Of a stretch of 7,031 nucleotides of DNA, positions 1-4,632 are shown in pieces. The notes beneath the pieces were generated by a model. That model was not told the DNA's origin and searched no databases. It saw nothing but the letters and a program-made list of their open reading frames with translations. Position numbers and translations under genes: made by a program. The stretch comes from DAOTVD01 sp034437075 (GTDB lineage: Bacteria; Chloroflexota; Anaerolineae; Aggregatilineales; J027). How positions within the stretch are numbered: position 1 is the first letter of the stretch; every line of letters begins with the position of its first letter. Location of the stretch: contig DAOTVD010000212.1 of NCBI GenBank assembly GCA_034437075.1, positions 1-7,031 on the forward strand, in the 5' to 3' direction.

Positions 1-1
1 G

Positions 2-727
2 GGGCTATTCGCATATCTGGCCATCGCGCAACCCGGCGCGCTCTTGTCATTCGGCCTTGTGTTGTTCATCTGGGTCTTTTCGCTGACTTTGCATGAATTT
101 TCGCATGCTGCCGTGGCCTATATGGGCGGGGATTACACCGTGAAAGACAAAGGGTACCTCACCTTTAACCCGCTGAAATATACCCATCCGCTGCTCAGCA
201 TTATTTTGCCGCTGGTCTTCCTAGCCCTGGGCGGTATCGGCTTACCGGGCGGCGCGGTGTATATCGAAAAACACCGCTTGCGCAGCCCGTGGTGGGCGAC
301 GGCAGTCTCCTTGGCCGGGCCAGCCTCAAATCTACTCATGGCCGCGCTATTAGCAATCCCCTTCGCGGTGGGCCTGCTCGAAGTGCCGAATATTCAAGCG
401 TACATCTTTTTCGGTAGCCCGGACGATGTGCGCATAGAGGCCGCGCTGGCTTTTTCCATCCTGTTGCAGTTCACCGCCGTAGTGCTGAATCTGCTGCCCA
501 TCCCGCCCTTGGATGGCTTCCAGGCCCTAGCACCATGGATACCGCAGCATATCGTGCAACAAGCGTTCTCGTTCGGATTTCTGCCCTTGTTGCTACTCTT
601 TTTCATGTTCAGCGTGCCGAGTTTTGCCAACCCATTCTGGGATCAGATCGAGCAAATGATGGATTGGGTCAGCGTGCCGTACTGGCTGGCGCTCGAAGGG
701 CTGGATATGTTCCGCTTTTGGAACTAA
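2..727 (+). CDS. Site-2-protease family (M50) membrane zinc metallopeptidase, 5' end outside window
   Basis: Membrane-embedded zinc protease of the M50/site-2 protease family, which cleaves substrates within or next to the bilayer. The substrate is unknown. Counting from the TTG at 44 as residue 1, HEFSH (17-21) supplies the two zinc histidines and glutamate of HExxH. AGPASN (91-96) is the family's second conserved patch, and NLLPIPPLDG (149-158) gives the third zinc ligand, Asp157. Hydrophobic helices cover about 3-16, 47-64, 88-111, 134-152 and 176-191. The reading frame stays open upstream of 44 to the window edge (GLFAYLAIAQPGAL), so the TTG is probably not the start and the gene is 5'-truncated by the window. 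It ends TAA at 725-727, three bases before the next ATG, so the two genes are probably cotranscribed and translationally coupled. Family assignment is firm; specific role unknown. Confidence 0.9.
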   Translation, partial: GLFAYLAIAQPGALLSFGLVLFIWVFSLTLHEFSHAAVAYMGGDYTVKDKGYLTFNPLKYTHPLLSIILPLVFLALGGIGLPGGAVYIEKHRLRSPWWATAVSLAGPASNLLMAALLAIPFAVGLLEVPNIQAYIFFGSPDDVRIEAALAFSILLQFTAVVLNLLPIPPLDGFQALAPWIPQHIVQQAFSFGFLPLLLLFFMFSVPSFANPFWDQIEQMMDWVSVPYWLALEGLDMFRFWN

Positions 728-730
728 ACC

Positions 731-1444
731 ATGCGGGTTCTCGCGTGGAACATGGGCGGCGTGCCGCGCTGGGACGACACAGCGTTTACGGATTGGATCG
801 CGCAGCACGACGCAGACATCATCTGTTTACAGGGCCAGGCGCCGGGTGCCGTGTCGTTGAACGCGCGTCATCCCCAGGGGTATCATGCGCGTTGGTTGAA
901 CCAAAGCGCTGTCCTGAGCCGCCTGGCGCTCAGGGGGTGGCAAAATGGGCTAGGGCTACCCCGCTATGATAGCGAAGAACGGGTGCTAATCGCCGAATTG
1001 CCGCGCTTCACCCTCGTCAACCTCATCGCGCCAACAGGCAACGCCGGGCGGCAAGATTGGTTTTATAAGCTGGCGTTTTTACATGCCTGGCGGGATGCGC
1101 TAGAACGTTGGCGCGCTGAAGGAACGAGTATCGTCTTATGTGCGGCTCTGCATATCGCGCACCGCACCGCCGACACCACCCAGCCAGACTATCACGGGCC
1201 AGGCAGCACCGCCGAGGAACGCGCCTGGGTGGATGAATTGCTGGCGCTGGGCTTCGTGGATAGCTTCCGCGCGCTGCATCCTCAGGCAGAAGGGCGCTAC
1301 ACCTGGACAAACGGCGCAGGGGCAGCCCAGCGCACTGATTACATCTTGCTGACGCCCGACCTGGTCGCCAGCCTAGAATCTGCTAGCATACAAGAGCCTG
1401 TGCTGGGTGGGCGGTTTCGTCCCATCAGCATAACCATAACCTAA
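731..1444 (+). CDS. ExoA/exonuclease III paralogue, predicted catalytically dead (EEP-fold pseudoenzyme)
   Basis: A 237-aa protein of the endonuclease/exonuclease/phosphatase fold. Its closest visible relative is the ExoA gene directly downstream: both start with an AWN motif, and AEERAWVDELLALGFVDSF (161-179) matches PEERAWIDEAIGAGYVDTF in ExoA. The fold core is retained but the active site is not. Relative to the downstream ExoA, N9 is G9, metal ligand E35 is G35, Y108 is I99, D148 of GDVN is A139, N150 is H141, and the terminal D245-H246 pair is R228-F229. Only N7 and D203 (ExoA D220) survive. The frame is intact over the full family length, so this is not decay into a pseudogene. There is no strong ribosome site; the ATG lies 3 nt after the upstream stop, suggesting coupling. 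It may bind DNA, partner with ExoA or have another role; no function is assigned. Homology is confident, inactivity is inferred from residues. Confidence 0.88.
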   Translation: MRVLAWNMGGVPRWDDTAFTDWIAQHDADIICLQGQAPGAVSLNARHPQGYHARWLNQSAVLSRLALRGWQNGLGLPRYDSEERVLIAELPRFTLVNLIAPTGNAGRQDWFYKLAFLHAWRDALERWRAEGTSIVLCAALHIAHRTADTTQPDYHGPGSTAEERAWVDELLALGFVDSFRALHPQAEGRYTWTNGAGAAQRTDYILLTPDLVASLESASIQEPVLGGRFRPISITIT

Positions 1445-1458
1445 CAAAGGATCATTAC

Positions 1459-1463
1459 AGGAG
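1459..1463 (+). promoter_or_regulatory. Ribosome binding site of exoA
   Basis: AGGAG, 13 nt before the ATG at 1477, inside the 32-bp gap after the pseudoenzyme gene. The spacing is long, but no better start lies nearer, and the protein begins exactly like the family at the ATG. It implies independent ribosome loading for exoA. Confidence 0.5.
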
Positions 1464-1476
1464 TAACGCATCGGCT

Positions 1477-2241
1477 ATGGAAATTTACGCCTGGAACGTC
1501 AACGGCATTCGGGCCGCACAGAAAAAAGGCTTCCGCGAATGGCTAGAAGCAACCCAACCCGACATCCTGGGCCTACAAGAAACCAAAGCCTCGCCCGATC
1601 AACTGGATGACGAGCTACTGAACGTGCCCGGTTACCAGGTCTATTGGGCCTCAGCAACGCGCAAAGGCTATAGCGGGGTAGCGCTTTACACCAAAGTGGC
1701 ACCCCAAAACGTGACCATCGGGCTAGGCATATCAGAATACGACGACGAAGGCCGCACCATCGTAGCCGAATATGATGATTTCGTGCTGCTGACTGCGTAC
1801 TTCCCGAATGGCAGCCGCGACCATAGCCGCGTCCCGTTCAAAATGGCCTATAAAGCCGCCTTTCTGGATTATTGCAACGCGCGCCGCGCGGAGGGCAAAG
1901 GCGTGATTTTCATGGGCGACGTCAACACCGCCCATGCGGAGATCGACCTGGCCCGCCCCAAACAAAATGAGAAAACCACCGGATTTTTGCCAGAAGAACG
2001 CGCTTGGATCGACGAAGCCATCGGCGCTGGATATGTCGATACATTTCGGAGCTTGAATCCTGATAGCGTAGACGCTTATAGCTGGTGGTCGTACCGAGGC
2101 GGCGCGCGCGAGAAAAACGTCGGCTGGCGGATTGATTACGTCTTCGTGAGTGACGACTTATTGCCGCGTGTACGCGCCGCGCGCATCCATGCCGATGTGC
2201 TTGGCTCGGATCATTGCCCGGTGAGCATTACATTGGAATGA
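1477..2241 (+). CDS. xth: Exodeoxyribonuclease III / AP endonuclease, ExoA type
   Basis: Cytoplasmic Mg2+-dependent AP endonuclease of base excision repair. Family members cut 5' of abasic sites and have 3'-phosphodiesterase and often 3'-5' exonuclease activity. At 254 aa it matches the usual 250-260 aa, and all catalytic motifs are present: AWNVNG with N7 and N9, LQETK with metal ligand E35, AYFPNG with Y108, GDVN with D148 and N150, WRIDYVF with D220, and GSDHCP with D245-H246. WWSYRGGAREKNVGWRID (203-220) is the signature loop of the ExoA branch. It is the last gene of the plus-strand group, 32 bp after its inactive paralogue. It ends TGA at 2239-2241, only 5 bp from the stop of the convergent CHAT gene, so its mRNA must either end inside that gene or be terminated by it. 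Confidence 0.97.
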   Translation: MEIYAWNVNGIRAAQKKGFREWLEATQPDILGLQETKASPDQLDDELLNVPGYQVYWASATRKGYSGVALYTKVAPQNVTIGLGISEYDDEGRTIVAEYDDFVLLTAYFPNGSRDHSRVPFKMAYKAAFLDYCNARRAEGKGVIFMGDVNTAHAEIDLARPKQNEKTTGFLPEERAWIDEAIGAGYVDTFRSLNPDSVDAYSWWSYRGGAREKNVGWRIDYVFVSDDLLPRVRAARIHADVLGSDHCPVSITLE

Positions 2242-2246
2242 CGGCC

Positions 2247-4373
2247 TTAAGGCGCCTGTAAGCGCAATTCCGTCACGCGCAAGGGCGCGCCCCCAGTGTC
2301 GATTTCCGCGCGGAACACCCGGCCAAACCCGGCGACATTCGGCGAGGTCTCTAGCGTCAGGCCGCGCACAGGATCATTCGCGCCAGATTCGAAACCATAT
2401 TGCACCGTCCCCGCCACATCCTGATAGGTGGTCAGCGTATACAACCCGCTGCCGGGGGGAAAATCCACCGCCAAGCCGCTAACCCCAGCGGGATTGGTAT
2501 CGGGCCGTTCGGCATCAAACAAGATCACGAGTTGGGCATCGGTGCATTGATTCGGGTCGCTGGGTAGGCCGGTCGTCAGGGCCACGCGCGAAATGCCAAT
2601 AAACCGAAACCAGGGCACCACGTTCGTGCATAGGGGGTTATCCGGGGCTTGGGCTTCAATACGAAACCCCCACGGCGCAAATAGATCGAATGGTACGGGC
2701 TGGTTCTGGCGCACGAGTTCACCATTGGGTAAGGCTTCGTCAAAGTCGATGATGAAGGGTTGGGTGGTGGTGGTGCGCACCGGGGCCGTGCGGCTATTTT
2801 GCTCTTGCGGTTCGATCAGCACGTTTTCGGGGTCTACGCGCGCCTGGCTGATGAACAAGCCCCACCAGCCGAAGCGCGCCGTTAGGGTTTGGCGCAAAAC
2901 CCCGCCCGCTGCCAGGCCGCCCGCCTGCGCGGTCACCACCCCGCCGGGTGAGGCGATACTCGGTTGCCATTCTACGGCAAAGGGTGGCGCATCGTCCGTG
3001 CCCTGGTTTTGCACTTCTACAAAGACGCTCACGAACTCACCAGGGCGCGGATTACGCGGCGAAATCTGCACATCGCTCACCACCAGATCAACATTCGGGA
3101 TGGGCGTAGCTGTGGGCGGGGCCATCCCCACCGCATCCTGGTCGCCAAACGCCCCCGCCAAGAACATGAGCAAGACCACGACTACCGCAATGGCCCCGCT
3201 GAGCAAGAGCGGTACCCGCCGCGCGGGGGGCAAGACGCGCTCAACAAGGGTGGGCTCGCGTATTTCAGGAAAATTAAAAATCGTGTGCGACTCGCCGCTG
3301 TATAAAAACAAAACCGGCGTGGCCCATTCCGTATTCTGAAGGGTCGTGGCAATCGCGCGGCGCCCTTCGGCCACGGCGGCTTCCAGGGCCATCCCTTCGG
3401 CCACCGCACGGTAAAACTCCTCAGAGAAGGCAATTGCGGCCTGGTCGGTAATCTCGAACTGCTGCGCGACCACCGCCGGAATCCCGCGTTTGACTAGGCT
3501 AGACGCCACCCCACTGAAGGGGTCGCGCACATCATGCGCCGCGCCATGGCAGGTATTCAGCACCACCAGACGTAGGGTCTGCTCTTCGTGCAATTCGCGC
3601 GCCAATTCTTCGCCGCGCACGGGGTAGGGCTCGCGATGCTGCACCGGGTCTTCCAGAATGAGCGTGCCGACTTCCGTTTTTTCGTCGTAATACCCATGGC
3701 CAATATAGTGAAATACGTGATACTCACCCTGGCGTAGTTCGCGCTGCAAGGTGCGCAACGACGCATCCTCCACAAAGGTCAATTCCACCAGCCCTTGATC
3801 GCGCAAATTGGCCGTGGCCCGCAACATATTGCGGCGTTCGGATGCTTCATCCACGGCGGGCAAGCCTTCTGGCGCAGAAATCATGACCATCACGCGCAGG
3901 GGTAAGTCACTTTGCAAGCGCTGCAAATTCACAAGTTGCTCGTTATAGCGCACCAAGGGCGTTTGCCGTGAGAGCGCCAAAAAATCAACGTTCGGGTCGC
4001 GCAGAAATTCCCATGGTAAGCTCGCTAAGCGCCCCGCCCGGCCCAGATTTAACCGAAAGCGCAAGCCGACGCCTTCCCGAGCGGCATAGATGCGCGCGTC
4101 CTGATACGCCTGGTAGACCGGGCCAGCGAACACCGCGCCAAAGAGCGCTTCGCCAAATTGCCGCGCGGTCTGCTCGTGGGTGATGCCTTTTGGGCGCCGT
4201 TCGCCGCTCAGAATCCAGAGAATACGCTGCATTGTCTTGTCATCATACGGGGGGCGGAAGTCATGCGCGGGTACTTCATCACCCAAATCTTGGGGCGCAT
4301 CCAGCACGCGCACCCGGTAGAATCCCTCCGCCAGGGCATCTACTTGCAATTCGAAGTTCACATAATCGACCAT
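2247..4373 (-). CDS. Membrane-anchored CHAT (caspase-like) protease with extracytoplasmic CARDB region
   Basis: A 708-aa protein with a CHAT-family (clan CD cysteine peptidase) domain on about residues 1-360. The catalytic histidine is H226 in FHYIGHG and the catalytic cysteine C275 in VVLNTCHG; LPWEFLRD (119-126) and GIPAVVAQQ (297-305) are further family patches. One transmembrane helix covers about 387-409, preceded by arginines (R385, R386), so the protease should face the cytoplasm. MAPPTATPIP (417-426) is a Pro/Thr-rich linker, followed by a CARDB-type beta sandwich (about 427-528) and a second beta-rich region beginning FIIDFDEALPNG (about 540-705). The latter holds C582 and C610, the only other cysteines, a possible disulfide outside the cell. 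CHAT proteins usually act as proteolytic effectors switched on by a partner or fused sensor; here the exterior domain could be the sensor (inference). No TPR, NACHT or obvious partner gene is adjacent. The ATG at 4373 has no clear Shine-Dalgarno site. Substrate unknown. Confidence 0.92.
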   Translation of the reverse strand: MVDYVNFELQVDALAEGFYRVRVLDAPQDLGDEVPAHDFRPPYDDKTMQRILWILSGERRPKGITHEQTARQFGEALFGAVFAGPVYQAYQDARIYAAREGVGLRFRLNLGRAGRLASLPWEFLRDPNVDFLALSRQTPLVRYNEQLVNLQRLQSDLPLRVMVMISAPEGLPAVDEASERRNMLRATANLRDQGLVELTFVEDASLRTLQRELRQGEYHVFHYIGHGYYDEKTEVGTLILEDPVQHREPYPVRGEELARELHEEQTLRLVVLNTCHGAAHDVRDPFSGVASSLVKRGIPAVVAQQFEITDQAAIAFSEEFYRAVAEGMALEAAVAEGRRAIATTLQNTEWATPVLFLYSGESHTIFNFPEIREPTLVERVLPPARRVPLLLSGAIAVVVVLLMFLAGAFGDQDAVGMAPPTATPIPNVDLVVSDVQISPRNPRPGEFVSVFVEVQNQGTDDAPPFAVEWQPSIASPGGVVTAQAGGLAAGGVLRQTLTARFGWWGLFISQARVDPENVLIEPQEQNSRTAPVRTTTTQPFIIDFDEALPNGELVRQNQPVPFDLFAPWGFRIEAQAPDNPLCTNVVPWFRFIGISRVALTTGLPSDPNQCTDAQLVILFDAERPDTNPAGVSGLAVDFPPGSGLYTLTTYQDVAGTVQYGFESGANDPVRGLTLETSPNVAGFGRVFRAEIDTGGAPLRVTELRLQAP

Positions 4374-4379
4374 GGCTTA

Positions 4380-4407
4380 ATTGTACCCCGCCCAGGATGC
4401 CGCGCAA
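4380..4407 (-). promoter_or_regulatory. Possible promoter giving a leaderless CHAT mRNA
   Basis: On the minus strand TTGCGC (4402-4407), a 16-nt spacer and TACAAT (4380-4385, five of six consensus bases). The -10 ends exactly 6 nt before the A of the CHAT ATG at 4373, so transcription would start at or next to the start codon. The absence of a recognisable ribosome site before this ATG fits a leaderless message. The -35 match is weak. Confidence 0.4.
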
Positions 4408-4435
4408 ACCCAAAACAAACATTCTAGAATCGACG

Positions 4436-4462
4436 CTGCCCCTTACGCGATGTAAGGGGCAG
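4436..4462 (-). terminator. Perfect 11-bp stem-loop, candidate attenuator or terminator
   Basis: CTGCCCCTTAC (4436-4446) and GTAAGGGGCAG (4452-4462) are exact inverted repeats with a 5-nt loop. This is the strongest hairpin seen here. On the minus strand it lies 62 nt before the CHAT ATG and is followed by a mixed stretch, then a T-rich run (TGTTTGTTTT), so it lacks a classical immediate U-tract. It could end or pause leader transcription, stabilise an RNA, or be a protein-binding dyad. On the plus strand there is no gene that it would terminate. Confidence 0.5.
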
Positions 4463-4475
4463 GCGCCTTTCAACC

Positions 4476-4530
4476 GGGAGACGTGAGAACACCTCCCTCA
4501 ATAGTCGTCAACTGACGTCAACTCGGGAGG
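4476..4530 (-). promoter_or_regulatory. Two mutually exclusive hairpins sharing one GGGAG arm
   Basis: In plus coordinates CTCCC at 4493-4497 can pair with GGGAG at 4476-4480, helped by an inner GTG/CAC pair (4483-4485 with 4490-4492) across a 4-nt loop. The slightly longer CCTCCC (4492-4497) can instead pair with GGGAGG (4525-4530). Both cannot form together. In the minus-strand RNA the shared arm reads GGGAGGTG, itself SD-like. This is the layout of attenuator/anti-attenuator leaders, but stems are short and no folding energy was calculated. Confidence 0.35.
4506..4522. repeat. Direct repeat CGTCAAC x2, 10-bp period
   Basis: CGTCAAC at 4506-4512 and 4516-4522, separated by TGA, so the copies sit one DNA turn apart. 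CGTCAA occurs again at 4622-4627, where its minus-strand complement TTGACG serves as the predicted -35. The two inner copies therefore look like -35 hexamers on the minus strand, but neither has a matching -10. They may be a protein site or chance. Confidence 0.3.
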
Positions 4531-4559
4531 GTCCTCCTGATCGTCTCTGTGTGTAGCAA
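4518..4559 (-). CDS. Candidate 13-codon leader peptide
   Basis: A short ORF on the minus strand starts TTG at 4559 and ends TGA at 4518-4520, encoding MLHTETIRRTLPS. The start lies 7 nt after AGGAGG of the exceptionally strong 16S-complementary site, an ideal spacing. An in-frame ATG at 4577 would give a 19-aa form (MKGGDP added) but would place the ribosome site inside the coding region. The two arginines are encoded by tandem AGG AGG, codons that seem little used in the neighbouring genes, which is compatible with a ribosome-stalling leader. Coding cannot be proved from so short a frame; a non-coding ribosome-binding decoy is the alternative. Confidence 0.35.
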   Translation of the reverse strand: MLHTETIRRTLPS

Positions 4560-4560
4560 C

Positions 4561-4575
4561 GGATCACCTCCTTTC
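4561..4575 (-). promoter_or_regulatory. Extended Shine-Dalgarno, 15-nt complement of 16S rRNA 3' end
   Basis: The minus strand reads GAAAGGAGGTGATCC, complementary without mismatch to the usual 16S rRNA tail GGAUCACCUCCUUUC. Ordinary ribosome sites use 4-7 of these bases and no other gene in this window has more than a weak site. It sits about 20-30 nt downstream of the predicted transcription start and just ahead of the candidate leader ORF. Confidence 0.7.
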
Positions 4576-4585
4576 ATAAGGCCGA

Positions 4586-4613
4586 CAGATGGACTTCGAG
4601 CATACGCCATCTG
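4586..4613. repeat. Inverted repeat around the leader promoter -10, possible operator
   Basis: CAGATGG (4586-4592) and CCATCTG (4607-4613) are exact 7-bp inverted repeats with a 14-bp centre. One arm is in the -35/-10 spacer and the other at the predicted transcription start. Because the RNA would contain only one arm, a DNA operator for a dimeric regulator is more likely than an RNA hairpin. The regulator is unknown and not encoded here. Confidence 0.4.
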
Positions 4614-4627
4614 CGCGAAGACGTCAA
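4599..4627 (-). promoter_or_regulatory. Sigma70-like promoter of the leader region
   Basis: On the minus strand TTGACG (4622-4627, five of six consensus bases), a 17-nt spacer and TATGCT (4599-4604, four of six). Start of transcription is predicted near 4592-4593, giving about 220 nt of leader before the CHAT ATG. It begins only 5 bp after the AEC permease stop codon, so the CHAT gene can be expressed apart from the upstream operon. Confidence 0.55.
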
Positions 4628-4632
4628 GCAAC

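Larger units (their letters stand above)
4374..4632 (-). promoter_or_regulatory. Structured 259-bp intergenic region, probable leader of the CHAT gene
   Basis: The only sizeable gap in the window, between the AEC permease stop and the CHAT start, both on the minus strand. In transcription order it carries a sigma70-like promoter, a 15-nt complement of the 16S rRNA 3' end, a short ORF, several GGAGG/CCTCC segments able to pair in alternative ways, an 11-bp perfect stem-loop, a 10-bp palindrome ATTCTAGAAT (4421-4430), and a promoter-like pair next to the CHAT ATG. It does not resemble any riboswitch consensus I know. I read it as a leader with its own promoter; a small stand-alone RNA ending at the 11-bp hairpin is an alternative. 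Confidence 0.5.

Noticed and set aside
44..46. TTG at 44 as the true start of the M50 peptidase.
   Set aside because: The frame is open to the first base of the window with plausible hydrophobic coding sequence, and no ribosome site precedes the TTG.
731..1444. Calling the ExoA paralogue a pseudogene.
   Set aside because: No frameshift or internal stop, full family length, and a well-preserved hydrophobic core; it is an inactive enzyme, not a broken gene.
2593..3339. 248-aa open frame on the plus strand inside the CHAT gene.
   Set aside because: It lies antisense to the linker and CARDB coding region, has low-complexity composition and no recognisable domain, so it is a shadow of GC-rich coding sequence.
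4421..4430. TAGAAT in the palindrome ATTCTAGAAT as a -10 for the CHAT gene.
   Set aside because: No -35-like hexamer lies 16-18 nt upstream; the nearest candidate is 23 nt away.
4561..4575. 3' end of a 16S rRNA gene or fragment on the plus strand (GGATCACCTCCTTTC).
   Set aside because: The bases before it do not contain the conserved helix 45 sequence or the usual CTGGATC context, and nothing resembling a spacer tRNA or 23S follows. Only the 15 tail bases match, which fits an extended ribosome-binding site on the other strand better.
4586..4613. CAGATGG/CCATCTG as a terminator hairpin for the AEC permease.
   Set aside because: The 14-nt loop is large, no T-run follows on the minus strand, and the repeat sits over a good promoter, so an operator is more likely.
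4374..4632. A known riboswitch or T-box in the CHAT leader.
   Set aside because: No core consensus of the TPP, FMN, cobalamin, c-di-GMP, Mn, guanidine or T-box classes that I know could be matched.
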